Source: Dyadobacter sandarakinus (GTDB lineage Bacteria > Bacteroidota > Bacteroidia > Cytophagales > Spirosomataceae). From it: 64,000 bases of DNA. The stretch is taken from NCBI RefSeq assembly GCF_016894445.1, contig NZ_CP056775.1, positions 2,482,001 to 2,546,000 on the forward strand. The letters are read 5' to 3'. The first letter of the stretch is position 1, and the number at the start of each line of letters is the position of its first letter. Shown here piece after piece: positions 24,367 to 33,601 of the stretch. Made by a program: the position numbers and the translations under genes. The notes under the pieces were generated by a model. That model ran no database searches. It saw only the letters and a list, made by a program, of their open reading frames with translations, and was not told the DNA's origin.

Positions 24367-25620
24367 ATGTCCGATCGCAAGACGCGCCTGGCCGTCATTT
24401 TGATTACCTCCCTGTTTTTTCTCTGGGGATTTGCCCTCAATCTGAACCCGATTTTAATACCCCATTTAAAAAAAGCGTGTCAGCTCAGCGACTTCCAGTC
24501 TGCACTCATTGATTCTGCTTCCTACATCGCCTACTTCCTGATTGCACTGCCCGCCGGACTTTTTATGAAACGGTATGGTTACAAATCCGGCATTACACTT
24601 GGGCTGGTGCTTTTTGCCATCGGCACCTTCATGTTCTATCCCGCTGCCGAAATGCGGCACTTTGGTTTTTTCCTCTTTGCCCTGTTTGTAATTGCCAGCG
24701 GACTCACCATGCTCGAAACAGCCGCCAACCCGTACATTACCGTGCTCGGCGACCCGGATTCAGCAACCCAGCGGCTCAACTTCGCGCAGTCCTTCAATGG
24801 ATTGGCGGCCTTTCTGGCTCCTTTGATGGGTGGCACTTTTATACTTTCAGGAAAAACGCTGACCGCTCAGGAGCAGGCAGCCATGTCGCCGACCCAGCTC
24901 GATGCCTATCTCGATGCAGAAGCCTCTTCGGTACAATTACCGTTTGTTATCATTGGTCTGGTCGTGCTTTTTGTTGCCGTGATGATCTGGCGCACAACCT
25001 TGCCGGAAATCAAGGACGAAGAAGAATCCGGCGAAGCTGCCGGGGGATCTATCTGGGGTGAAAAGAACCTTATACTGGGTACTGCCGCGCAGTTTTTTTA
25101 TGTAGGCGCCCAGGTTTGTATCAGCAGTTTTTTCATTCGTTTTTCCGATAAAGTAGCCGGTATTGAAGAAAAGACAGCCGCTTATTTCCTCGCAGTGGCG
25201 CTGCTTGCCTTTATGATCGGGCGGTTTGTGGGCACTTACCTGATGCGCTTTGTTGCACCTCCCAGGCTGCTGGCCATTTACAGCATCATCAATGTAGTCC
25301 TTCTGATCATTGCGGTTACGACCCAGGGTATGTTCGCGGTGTACGCACTGGTTGGTGTGGAGTTTTTTATGTCGATCATGTTCCCTACCATTTTTGCGCT
25401 GAGCATACGCGGACTGGGTGAAAAGACCAAAATAGGCTCCTCGCTGGTGATTATGGCGATTGTCGGCGGCGCTTTTTTCCCGGTGATCATGGGCCAGGTG
25501 TCGGATATGTCGTCCATCCAGACTTCCTACGTTGTGCCGGCGGTTTGCTTTCTGGTAGTGCTGTATTTTGCCGTCCGGAATAATTCCGTGAAGCAGGTGA
25601 AGCTGGGGACCGCACATTGA
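24367..25620 (+). CDS. fucP: FucP-type sugar:proton symporter (MFS)
   Basis: 417 residues with 12 predicted helices. The N-terminal segment (LFFLWGFALNLNPILIPHLKKA) and the pattern ETAANPYITVLGDPDSATQRLNFAQSFNGLA are typical of the FucP branch of MFS. It is expected to bring L-fucose, or another hexose such as glucose or galactose, through the inner membrane with protons. A large cytoplasmic loop between helices 6 and 7 is rich in Glu. Two dehydrogenase genes follow on the same strand, so an oxidative fucose-type pathway is inferred. The specificity is not certain from sequence alone. Confidence 0.85.
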   Translation: MSDRKTRLAVILITSLFFLWGFALNLNPILIPHLKKACQLSDFQSALIDSASYIAYFLIALPAGLFMKRYGYKSGITLGLVLFAIGTFMFYPAAEMRHFGFFLFALFVIASGLTMLETAANPYITVLGDPDSATQRLNFAQSFNGLAAFLAPLMGGTFILSGKTLTAQEQAAMSPTQLDAYLDAEASSVQLPFVIIGLVVLFVAVMIWRTTLPEIKDEEESGEAAGGSIWGEKNLILGTAAQFFYVGAQVCISSFFIRFSDKVAGIEEKTAAYFLAVALLAFMIGRFVGTYLMRFVAPPRLLAIYSIINVVLLIIAVTTQGMFAVYALVGVEFFMSIMFPTIFALSIRGLGEKTKIGSSLVIMAIVGGAFFPVIMGQVSDMSSIQTSYVVPAVCFLVVLYFAVRNNSVKQVKLGTAH

Positions 25621-25677
25621 TGAAGGAATTTGGTGGCATAATTTGGTTTTGTGTTGTTTCAGATAAATGATTTTAAA

Positions 25678-26466
25678 ATGGATTTGGGATTAAAAGATAA
25701 AGTGATTGTTGTAACCGGCGGAGCCAAGGGAATTGGTGAGGGGATTGTTCAGGTTCTCGCGTCGGAAGGTGCTATTCCGGTGATTGTAGGCCGGAATGAA
25801 GGTGATAACCTTAAAGTAGTGGAGGCACTGACGAGCCAGGGTTTGGCTGCCTCCCACGTTGTAGCCGAACTTACGGACCCAAAAGCATCCGAAATCGCAG
25901 TTGCTGCTATTTTGGAGCAGTATGGCCGTATCGACGGGTTGGTAAACAATGCAGGTGTCAATGATGGTGTGGGGCTGGAAAATGGCACCTATGACCAGTT
26001 TATCGCTTCCTTGCACAAGAATGTGGTTCATTATTATCTCATGGCCCAGCACGCTTTGCCGGCACTGAAAAAGTCGAAAGGATCAATCGTCAATATCAGT
26101 TCGAAAACGGCTGATACCGGCCAGGGAGGTACTTCCGCCTATGCTGCCGCAAATGGCGGACGCAATGCACTGACGCGTGAGTGGGCCGTTGAGCTTCTGA
26201 AATATGGCATACGCGTCAATTCTGTGATCGTGGCGGAATGCTGGACTCCGCTGTATGAAAAGTGGATTGAAACACTTCCGAACCCCAAAGAAAAGCTGGA
26301 AGAAATCGTTTCGAAGATCCCTCTTGAAAACCGCATGACAACCGCCGAAGAGATCGCGAACATGACCGCATTTCTCCTTTCAGAAAAATCCAGCCATACA
26401 ACCGGTCAGCTGATTTATGTTGATGGCGGATATGTACACCTTGACCGCGCTCTGGCCAATTCATAA
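25678..26466 (+). CDS. SDR-family sugar dehydrogenase with Asn replacing catalytic Lys
   Basis: 262 residues from the ATG at 25678, where MDLGLKDKVIVVTGGAKGIG begins like the family. The NAD(P)-binding motif TGGAKGIG and NNAG (90-93) are present. Catalytic Ser is expected at S142 and Tyr at Y155, but the usual YxxxK reads YAAAN, with Asn at 159. The context (after a FucP-type transporter, before a Zn dehydrogenase 4 bp downstream) and the segment TREWAVELLKYGIRVN suggest an L-fucose dehydrogenase-like enzyme oxidising the sugar to its lactone. The Lys replacement may be a family trait or may mean altered chemistry. Confidence 0.8.
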   Translation: MDLGLKDKVIVVTGGAKGIGEGIVQVLASEGAIPVIVGRNEGDNLKVVEALTSQGLAASHVVAELTDPKASEIAVAAILEQYGRIDGLVNNAGVNDGVGLENGTYDQFIASLHKNVVHYYLMAQHALPALKKSKGSIVNISSKTADTGQGGTSAYAAANGGRNALTREWAVELLKYGIRVNSVIVAECWTPLYEKWIETLPNPKEKLEEIVSKIPLENRMTTAEEIANMTAFLLSEKSSHTTGQLIYVDGGYVHLDRALANS

Positions 26467-26470
26467 AGCT

Positions 26471-27493
26471 ATGAAACTACTATCCTGCATTACGCCCGGT
26501 ACATTTGAATACCAGCAGGCCGAGAAGCCTGTCCTGCAAAAGGATCATACCATTTTAAAGATCAGAAGAATAGGCATCTGCGGCACCGACCTGCATGCTT
26601 TTGAAGGTACCCAGCCTTTTTTCAACTATCCAAGAACCCTCGGCCACGAGCTGGCGGGAGAAATTGTTGAAATGGACAATGCCCCCGGTTTTTCAGTTGG
26701 TGAGGCCGTTACTTTCCTCCCCTACTTCCACTGTGGCGAGTGCATCGCCTGCCGCAATGGAAAAACCAACTGCTGCACGAGCCTGAAAGTTTCAGGTGTG
26801 CATATCGACGGTGGCATGTGCGAGTACTACTCGGTGCCTTCCCATACGCTGGTACACGGCGACGGGCTCAGCTTTGACGAACTTGCATTGGTTGAGCCAC
26901 TCGCGATTGGCGCTCATGGGGTGAGACGCGCAGGTGTACAGCCGGGCGAGTTTGTGCTCGTGGTTGGTGCAGGGCCTATCGGTTTGGGAACAATGGAGTT
27001 TGCCCGCATTGCAGGCGGAAAGGTGATTGCACTTGATATCAATGATTCCCGGCTGGACTTCTGTAGACAAAAACTGGGCGTTGAATATACCGTCAATGCA
27101 TTGAGCGATGATGTACCTGCGCGGCTCGCCGAAATAACGGGCGGCGACATGCCCACGGTCGTGATTGATGCAACCGGCAGCTTGCGTGCGATTAATACTG
27201 CATTTGCATACCTCGCTCACGGTGCGCGCTATGTGCTTGTGGGTTTGCAGAAAGGGGAAATTTCTTTCAGTCACCCCGATTTTCACAAGCGTGAAGCTAC
27301 CCTGATGAGCAGCCGCAATGCCACGCGCGAAGATTTTACGCATGTGATTGCCTGTATGAAAAAAGGCCAGGTCGATCCCAAAACCTATATTACCCACCGG
27401 GTCACTTTCGGTGAAGTGAAGGAGCATTTTGCCAGCTGGCTTGATCCTGCAAATGGCGTGATCAAAGCAATGGTTAGCCTGGGCGGGGCTTAA
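26471..27493 (+). CDS. Zinc-dependent alcohol dehydrogenase, sugar/sugar-acid type
   Basis: 340 residues from the ATG at 26471; the longer frame overlaps the previous gene and is unlikely. It shows the medium-chain dehydrogenase pattern. Catalytic zinc ligands are in GICGTDLHAFEG and GHELAGEIVE, the structural zinc cysteines are in HCGECIACRNGKTNCC, and the NAD-binding motif is in VVGAGPIGLGTMEFA. The best match by memory is the L-galactonate/sorbitol dehydrogenase branch. With the neighbouring SDR and FucP-like transporter it probably acts in a non-phosphorylative fucose-type route, but the step is unknown. The 4-bp gap to the SDR gene indicates coupled translation. Confidence 0.82.
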   Translation: MKLLSCITPGTFEYQQAEKPVLQKDHTILKIRRIGICGTDLHAFEGTQPFFNYPRTLGHELAGEIVEMDNAPGFSVGEAVTFLPYFHCGECIACRNGKTNCCTSLKVSGVHIDGGMCEYYSVPSHTLVHGDGLSFDELALVEPLAIGAHGVRRAGVQPGEFVLVVGAGPIGLGTMEFARIAGGKVIALDINDSRLDFCRQKLGVEYTVNALSDDVPARLAEITGGDMPTVVIDATGSLRAINTAFAYLAHGARYVLVGLQKGEISFSHPDFHKREATLMSSRNATREDFTHVIACMKKGQVDPKTYITHRVTFGEVKEHFASWLDPANGVIKAMVSLGGA

Positions 27494-27562
27494 TAGTCCG
27501 GCATCCAATCGCTATCCAGGGGTCTGCTAGCCCGCATTTCCAACTTCGGCGAGAAAACCTGG

Positions 27563-27591
27563 TTGAAATATTAATTACCTCCGTAATTTTG
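27563..27591 (+). promoter_or_regulatory. Bacteroidota-type promoter of lepA
   Basis: TTG at 27563-27565 and TAATTTTG at 27584-27591 match the TTTG / TAnnTTTG pattern with an 18-bp gap, about 50 bp before the lepA start. Confidence 0.6.
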
Positions 27592-27641
27592 CAGGTGCTT
27601 TGTACAAAAACACCCAGAGCATTTGAACAGTAGCTTCCTAC

Positions 27642-29429
27642 ATGAAGAACATCCGCAATTTTTGCATTATTGCCCACATTGACCACGGCAAAAGTACGCT
27701 GGCCGACCGTCTGCTGGAATTTACCAAAACAGTGACCCAGCGCGAAATGCAGGCGCAGCTTTTGGATAATATGGATTTGGAACGTGAGCGCGGTATTACG
27801 ATCAAGAGCCACGCAATCCAGATGTCTTACCTATATAAAGGCGAAGAATACATTCTCAACCTGATTGATACGCCGGGCCACGTCGACTTTTCATACGAGG
27901 TGTCGCGCTCGATTGCAGCCTGCGAAGGTGCATTGCTGCTGGTAGACGCATCACAGGGAACTGAGGCGCAAACAATCTCAAACCTTTACCTGGCGATCAA
28001 CCATGATCTGGTGATCATTCCGGTTCTGAACAAAATTGACCTGCCGGGCGCCATGCCGGAGGAGATTAAAGATGAAATGGTGGACTTGCTGGACTGCAAA
28101 CGGGAGGATATTATCCCTGCCAGCGGTAAAGAAGGTATTGGTATAGAAGACATTCTCAATGCAATTGTAGAACGCATTCCCGCGCCAGCCGGCGAGCCCG
28201 ACGGACCTTTGCAGGCGCTGATCTTTGACTCGGTTTTCAACTCGTACCGGGGTATTGAAGTAATTTTCCGGGTTAAAAACGGCAGCATCAGAAAAGGTGA
28301 TAAGGTCAAGTTTATGGCCACCGGAAAGGAATACATTGCCGACGAAATCGGTACATTGGGTTTGCAGCAGATACCGAAGCAAATTGTTGAATGCGGGGAC
28401 GTAGGCTACCTGATTTCAGGTATTAAAGTGGCCAAAGAGGTAAAGGTCGGAGATACAGTCACGCACACAGACCGCCCTGCCAAGGATGCCATCGTCGGTT
28501 TTTCGGAGGTAAAGCCTATGGTATTTGCGGGGATTTATCCGGTGGATACCAGCGAGTTTGAGGAATTGCGCGAGGCGATGGAAAAGCTGCAGTTGAACGA
28601 TGCGGCGCTTGTATGGGAACCTGAAACATCGGCTGCATTGGGCTTTGGTTTCCGTTGCGGGTTCCTGGGTATGCTACACATGGAAATTGTGCAGGAGCGC
28701 CTCGAACGTGAATTTGACATGACAGTGATCACCACCGTTCCCTCGGTACAGTTCAGGGTGATCAATACAAAAGACAAGCTTCTCAATATCAGTGCGCCTT
28801 CCGAAATGCCGGAACCGAACTTGATCAAAATCATTGAGGAGCCTTACATTAATGCCCAGATCATTTCCAAGGCAGAGTACATCGGTCCTATCCTGAACCT
28901 TTGTATGGACAAGCGCGGGATTTTGAAAAATCAGGTGTACCTGACGGCCGACCGCGTGGAGCTGCAATTCCTGATACCGCTGGCAGAAGTTGTTTTTGAT
29001 TTCTTTGATAAGCTGAAAACAATTTCAAGAGGCTATGCTTCACTGGATTACGATCTGGCGGGCTACCAGGAGTCGGATATGGTAAAGCTGGATGTAATGC
29101 TCAATGGGGAGGCTGTGGATGCATTATCCGCCATTGTTCACCGTTCGAAGTCGTATGAGTGGGGTAAAAAACTCTGCGAAAAACTGCGTGAGCTGATCCC
29201 GAGACAAATGTTCGAGATCGCGATCCAGGCTGCGATCGGACAAAAGATCATCGCCCGCGAAACGGTGAAAGCCATGCGGAAGGACGTTCTCGCGAAGTGC
29301 TACGGTGGTGACATCTCCCGGAAGCGCAAACTCCTTGAAAAACAGAAAAAAGGTAAGAAAAGAATGCGCCAGGTGGGCAGCGTAGAGATTCCGCAGGAAG
29401 CATTTATGGCTGTTTTGAAGATCAATTAA
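27642..29429 (+). CDS. lepA: Elongation factor 4 (back-translocase)
   Basis: 595 residues, normal for LepA/EF4. This translational GTPase binds ribosomes and moves stalled ones backward. GTP-binding motifs are clear: AHIDHGKST (G1), RGITIKSH (G2), DTPGHVDF (G3) and NKIDLPGA (G4). The C-terminal half contains the LepA-specific domain ([20 protein letters not shown]) and ends in a basic region ([19 protein letters not shown]). It is transcribed alone from the promoter listed upstream. Confidence 0.98.
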   Translation: MKNIRNFCIIAHIDHGKSTLADRLLEFTKTVTQREMQAQLLDNMDLERERGITIKSHAIQMSYLYKGEEYILNLIDTPGHVDFSYEVSRSIAACEGALLLVDASQGTEAQTISNLYLAINHDLVIIPVLNKIDLPGAMPEEIKDEMVDLLDCKREDIIPASGKEGIGIEDILNAIVERIPAPAGEPDGPLQALIFDSVFNSYRGIEVIFRVKNGSIRKGDKVKFMATGKEYIADEIGTLGLQQIPKQIVECGDVGYLISGIKVAKEVKVGDTVTHTDRPAKDAIVGFSEVKPMVFAGIYPVDTSEFEELREAMEKLQLNDAALVWEPETSAALGFGFRCGFLGMLHMEIVQERLEREFDMTVITTVPSVQFRVINTKDKLLNISAPSEMPEPNLIKIIEEPYINAQIISKAEYIGPILNLCMDKRGILKNQVYLTADRVELQFLIPLAEVVFDFFDKLKTISRGYASLDYDLAGYQESDMVKLDVMLNGEAVDALSAIVHRSKSYEWGKKLCEKLRELIPRQMFEIAIQAAIGQKIIARETVKAMRKDVLAKCYGGDISRKRKLLEKQKKGKKRMRQVGSVEIPQEAFMAVLKIN

Positions 29430-29486
29430 TCGGCTGACAGGTTTCAGATTTATCTCAAAACCGGGTGCACAATTGGCCTTTTATTG

Positions 29487-29494
29487 TAATTTTG
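29487..29494 (+). promoter_or_regulatory. Candidate -7 element for pyruvate dehydrogenase E2 gene
   Basis: TAATTTTG fits TAnnTTTG, 49 bp before the start of the E2 gene. No convincing -33 element is seen. Confidence 0.45.
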
Positions 29495-29543
29495 ACTGAA
29501 ATCTAGTTTTAGACCCAAGAACTAAAATACCTGAACAAGCGAT

Positions 29544-31256
29544 ATGGCGGAAGTAATTCGTATGCCGAAAATGAGCGACACCATGGAAGAAGGGGTGATC
29601 GCGGAGTGGCACAAAAAAGTAGGTGACAAAATCAAATCCGGAGATATCCTGGCTGACGTTGAAACTGACAAGGCTACGATGGAAATGGAATCTTACTATG
29701 ACGGTACACTGCTATATATCGGCGTAAAAAATGGTGACTCTGTTCCGGTAGATGGGGTGATGGCAGTGGTTGGAGAAGAGGGTGAAGACTATAATGCGCT
29801 CCTTGGCGGCGGTGCCGGCAACGGTGCAGCTCCGAAAGAAGAGTCCAAGGCTGCATCCACTGAGGCAGCTCCTCCCGTGGAAACGGTAACGCCCGAGCAG
29901 GAAGCCAAAAATCCGGCCCCTGCCCCGGCAGTAGCGGCAGCAAAACCCGCAGCTTCAACAGAGAAAATCAACGCCACGGTTGTTCGCATGCCGAAAATGA
30001 GCGATACCATGGAGGAAGGTACGCTCGTCTCGTGGCAGAAAAAAGTGGGTGACCAGGTAAAATCAGGTGATATCCTGGCCGAAGTCGAAACAGACAAGGC
30101 TACGATGGAGCTCGAAGCATATGAAGATGGTACCCTGCTTTATACGGGTATCAAAGAAGGCGAAGCTGTACCTGTTGATGGTATTATCGCTGTCATCGGA
30201 GAAGAAGGTGCAAATGTGGAAGCATTACTCGCCCGTGAAAACGGTGAAGCACCTGCGGAGTCAGCAGCTGCTCCTCAGCCATCTGAAAACAAAGAGGCAA
30301 GTGCTGACAATGCAGATAAAGCAACTTCGGTAGCAGACTCCGGCGACCGCATCAAAGCGTCGCCCCTCGCCAAACGCCTGGCCGATGAAAAAGGTATCAA
30401 CCTTAACCAGGTAGCAGGTTCCGGCGATAATGGCCGCATTGTTAAACGCGATGTAGACGAGTTTAAGCCGGCTGCAAAAGCTGCTGCTGCCCCGGCTGCG
30501 GAAGCACCTGCACCTGCGGCTCAGAAGTCCGAAGCTGCTGCTCCTGCACCCGCACCAAGCGTACCAGCCACGGGCGACTTTACGGATACGCCGATCAGCC
30601 AGATGCGCAAGACCATTGCGCGTCGCCTGAGCGAAAGCTTGTTCACCGCGCCGCATTTCTTTGTAACCATGGAAATTAACATGGACAAAGCGATGGCGTT
30701 GCGCCCGCAGCTGAACGAAGTGAGCTCTGCGAAGATCTCTTTCAATGATATGGTGATCAAAGCCTGTGCAGTTGCATTGAAGCAGCACCCTGCTGTAAAC
30801 TCTGCGTGGCTGGGCGACAAGATCCGCAAATATAATTATGTGAACGTAGGTGTAGCCGTGGCAGTAGACGAAGGTTTGCTGGTTCCGGTAATCCGCGACG
30901 CAGACAAGAAAACGCTTTCAGCCATTTCCGGCGAAGTAAAAGACCTGGCCGGCAAAGCCAAAGACAAAAAACTGCAGCCGAAGGATTGGGAAGGAAATAC
31001 CTTCTCGGTGTCTAACCTGGGCATGTTTGGTGTAGATGAATTTACTGCCATCATTAACCCGCCTGATTCCTGTATCCTCGCTGTCGGCGGCATCAAAAAG
31101 GTGGCTGCTTTCAAAGAAGATGGCACGGTTTACCCGGTGAACATCATGAAAGTAACCCTTTCGGCGGACCACCGTGTGGTAGACGGCGCTACGGCTGCCC
31201 AGTTCCTGCTCACTGTGAAAAAACTGCTGGAAGAGCCGATGAGCATGCTGGTTTAA
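29544..31256 (+). CDS. pdhC: Dihydrolipoamide acetyltransferase, E2 of the pyruvate dehydrogenase complex
   Basis: 570 residues. Two N-terminal lipoyl domains (about 1-80 and 143-222) each carry the lipoylated lysine in VETDKATMEM/EL (K43 and K185). Ala/Pro-rich linkers separate them. A peripheral E1/E3-binding domain (about 270-310, IKASPLAKRLADEKGIN) comes next, and the acetyltransferase domain ends with the active-site HRVVDGATAAQF. It transfers acetyl groups from the decarboxylase E1 to CoA. Length and domain number fit Bacteroidota enzymes. E1 and E3 genes are not in the window, so the complex is encoded at several places. A clear terminator follows. Confidence 0.96.
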   Translation: MAEVIRMPKMSDTMEEGVIAEWHKKVGDKIKSGDILADVETDKATMEMESYYDGTLLYIGVKNGDSVPVDGVMAVVGEEGEDYNALLGGGAGNGAAPKEESKAASTEAAPPVETVTPEQEAKNPAPAPAVAAAKPAASTEKINATVVRMPKMSDTMEEGTLVSWQKKVGDQVKSGDILAEVETDKATMELEAYEDGTLLYTGIKEGEAVPVDGIIAVIGEEGANVEALLARENGEAPAESAAAPQPSENKEASADNADKATSVADSGDRIKASPLAKRLADEKGINLNQVAGSGDNGRIVKRDVDEFKPAAKAAAAPAAEAPAPAAQKSEAAAPAPAPSVPATGDFTDTPISQMRKTIARRLSESLFTAPHFFVTMEINMDKAMALRPQLNEVSSAKISFNDMVIKACAVALKQHPAVNSAWLGDKIRKYNYVNVGVAVAVDEGLLVPVIRDADKKTLSAISGEVKDLAGKAKDKKLQPKDWEGNTFSVSNLGMFGVDEFTAIINPPDSCILAVGGIKKVAAFKEDGTVYPVNIMKVTLSADHRVVDGATAAQFLLTVKKLLEEPMSMLV

Positions 31257-31292
31257 TGACAACATCAGTGATTACTTAAGATAAAAGTGAAC

Positions 31293-31328
31293 AAAGTGTC
31301 AGGTCGAGAGCCTGGCACTTTTGTTTTA
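31293..31328 (+). terminator. Rho-independent terminator after E2 gene
   Basis: AAAGTGTCAGG pairs with CCTGGCACTTT (11 bp, one G-T) around a 7-base loop and runs into TTTTGTTTT, 37 bp after the E2 stop. Confidence 0.85.
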
Positions 31329-31356
31329 AACACACCCAAAAACCAATCGGATATTT

Positions 31357-31905
31357 ATGGCTATTGAAAAAATACACGCAACTACCGTACTGGGCGTACT
31401 GCATAACGGAACTGTCTCGCTGGGAGCCGACGGTCAGGCTACGATGGGAAATACGGTTGCGAAAGGAAATGTAAAGAAAGTACGTGCATTGATGGGAGGT
31501 AAAATCCTGGCTGGCTTCGCAGGCTCCACGGCGGATGCATTTACCCTGATCGAAAGATTTGAAGAAAAACTGAATGCATACGGCGGCAACATGAAACGGG
31601 CGGCCATTGAGCTCGCCAAAGACTGGCGCACCGACCGCTACTTACGCAAACTGGAAGCCATGATGATTACCGCAAGCAAAGACGAACTGCTGGTGATCTC
31701 CGGAACCGGCGACGTGCTCGAACCGGAAAACGGCATTGCGGCAATTGGCTCGGGTGGAAATTACGCCCAGTCGGCGGCACAGGCATTGAAAAAACATGCC
31801 CCGCATTTATCGGCAGAAGAAATGGTGCGTGAAGGACTTACGGTAGCGGCAGACCTTTGTATTTATACCAATCATAACTTTGTTATTGAGAAAGTAGTTG
31901 CCTGA
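31357..31905 (+). CDS. hslV: HslV peptidase subunit of the HslVU protease
   Basis: 182 residues of the proteasome-like beta-subunit fold. Family patterns are [22 protein letters not shown] and [16 protein letters not shown] short N-terminal propeptide (MAIEKIHA) precedes the Thr-Thr pair that should become the N-terminal catalytic Thr. HslV forms a double hexamer that degrades unfolded proteins when bound to the HslU ATPase. hslU is not next to it, unlike in many Proteobacteria. Confidence 0.97.
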   Translation: MAIEKIHATTVLGVLHNGTVSLGADGQATMGNTVAKGNVKKVRALMGGKILAGFAGSTADAFTLIERFEEKLNAYGGNMKRAAIELAKDWRTDRYLRKLEAMMITASKDELLVISGTGDVLEPENGIAAIGSGGNYAQSAAQALKKHAPHLSAEEMVREGLTVAADLCIYTNHNFVIEKVVA

Positions 31906-31925
31906 AAAAGGCAATCATTACCTGC

Positions 31926-31953
31926 AAGCCGGTGCTCATGCACCGGCTTTTTT
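31926..31953 (+). terminator. Rho-independent terminator of hslV
   Basis: AAGCCGGTGC pairs with GCACCGGCTT around TCAT and is followed by a T-run. It lies 20 bp after hslV and ends at the stop codon of the convergent dacB gene. Confidence 0.9.
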
Positions 31954-33413
31954 TATAACTCCCCTATCAGCTTCATCATGCGCACAAGCTCGTCCGTGAT
32001 GAGCCGGTTGCTTCCGGGCAGGTACTTGTGGGCGATGACAGAAAAGCTCAGAAGCGCCCCGGAGCGTGATGTTACGTAACCCGCATACGCACGGGTACCT
32101 TCGATGGAACCACTTTTCACGCGCATATTGCCGGCTGCCCTCGAACCTTTCCCCAGATTCCTGACAGTACCATTAACTCCCAGGATCCCAATGCTTTTAT
32201 AAAAATCATCAAAGCTCTTTTCTCTGGAAGCCGCATTAAGGATGTCGGTCAGGCTGCTGGTGGTCACAGAACCTGAGGGAGAAAGACCACTTCCGTCCTT
32301 GATGTAAAATCCCCTGACATCCGCATTGCGGCCGAGCCAGAATGCGGTCACCGCCTGCGCTGCATGGTCGTAGTCGGAGCTGCCGCCAAGTCGCTTGCCG
32401 GCCATTTTGAGAAATGCATCCGCATAAAGATTAATACTCCAGAAGTTGGTCTGCTGGCACAGTTCCCGCAATGGGGGCGACTGATATTCGTCGAGGCTGC
32501 GGCGTGTACCAGCGGGCACGCTGCCCGACTTTGGCGTTTCAAGAACAGTAATGCCCGATGTGGTTAATTTTTGCTGCAATGCATATCCGGCATATAATGC
32601 GGCTCCGGGCAGGGATCCCTTGACCGTAAATAGCGGAACACCAGCCGGAATCGTACCGGTAAATATGACCGAATTGCTCAGCGGGTTGCCGTAAAAAATC
32701 GTTTTATCCCCCGACCCGCGCTCGCCGGTGGTTACCTGGCTGGTCAGTTGCAGGTAGGGAATGTCGGGCTCAATACCGAGAAAAGCAGCAGGATCGCCCG
32801 GCTCAGCTCCCGGCCTGAACCTGGCCCGGTACAGGTTTTCATTGATGTTCAGCCCTTCTACCCCTGCGCCATAATAGTTGCCGATATCACCCCAGATCCA
32901 CGTACTGGCGACCGTAAGACCATCGAAGTAAGATGCATCGGGAATGACCCTGCCGGTAATTACCCGCACACCGGCTTTTTTGACGGCCGCCACCCACCGG
33001 TCCAGCAATGCACTGGTACTCAGGTAGCCTTTGAAGCGGTCACTTCCCAGGGAAGGATCGCCGGTGCCGCGGATGTACAGGTTACCCAATAAACTATCCC
33101 CTTTGACCTGCCCGTCACTTTCCAGGAAAGTCTGGAAGCGGTAGTCGCCTCCGAATACGGAGAGCACGGTGGCGGTAGAGACCAGTTTGAGGGTAGAGGC
33201 TGAGGGAAGCGACTTTTCGGAATTAAACGCAGCTACCGGCTGATTTTCCCTGACCGATTTTACACTCAGTGCAAGGGTACCGCTTCTTAACAGCTCGCTG
33301 TTGCCCAGCTCGGCAACAGCGTCTTTTAAGTTGCTGAGCGCTAAGCTGTCCACTACCTGGGCAGGGCATGAGGAGCACAGTAGCAGAAGCGCAAATACCG
33401 CCGGTAGTTTCAT
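31953..33413 (-). CDS. dacB: D-alanyl-D-alanine carboxypeptidase/endopeptidase (PBP4 type)
   Basis: 486 residues with a signal peptide (about 1-19, ending SCPAQ). Penicillin-binding motifs are S73-T-L-K76 (SxxK), SINLYAD (SxN) and KSGS (KTG-like). It should act in the periplasm, trimming D-Ala from peptidoglycan peptides and cutting cross-links. Length and order match PBP4/DacB enzymes. It converges on hslV. Confidence 0.94.
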   Translation of the reverse strand: MKLPAVFALLLLCSSCPAQVVDSLALSNLKDAVAELGNSELLRSGTLALSVKSVRENQPVAAFNSEKSLPSASTLKLVSTATVLSVFGGDYRFQTFLESDGQVKGDSLLGNLYIRGTGDPSLGSDRFKGYLSTSALLDRWVAAVKKAGVRVITGRVIPDASYFDGLTVASTWIWGDIGNYYGAGVEGLNINENLYRARFRPGAEPGDPAAFLGIEPDIPYLQLTSQVTTGERGSGDKTIFYGNPLSNSVIFTGTIPAGVPLFTVKGSLPGAALYAGYALQQKLTTSGITVLETPKSGSVPAGTRRSLDEYQSPPLRELCQQTNFWSINLYADAFLKMAGKRLGGSSDYDHAAQAVTAFWLGRNADVRGFYIKDGSGLSPSGSVTTSSLTDILNAASREKSFDDFYKSIGILGVNGTVRNLGKGSRAAGNMRVKSGSIEGTRAYAGYVTSRSGALLSFSVIAHKYLPGSNRLITDELVRMMKLIGEL

Positions 33414-33601
33414 AAAAAGTTTAGCAGAAATTACAAACCTTTAAAAAATCATTTCGAACCGAATCTAAGAAGTTATAGGCAATGTCAACCTGTTTTTTGA
33501 TACTTTTGTCCGATATTGGTATCTAAAAGACCACATAGTGATATTGATTTTTCCCGTTGAGAGAAAAATAGTAATATGCATTTTCACCCCTTTTTTGAAG
33601 T

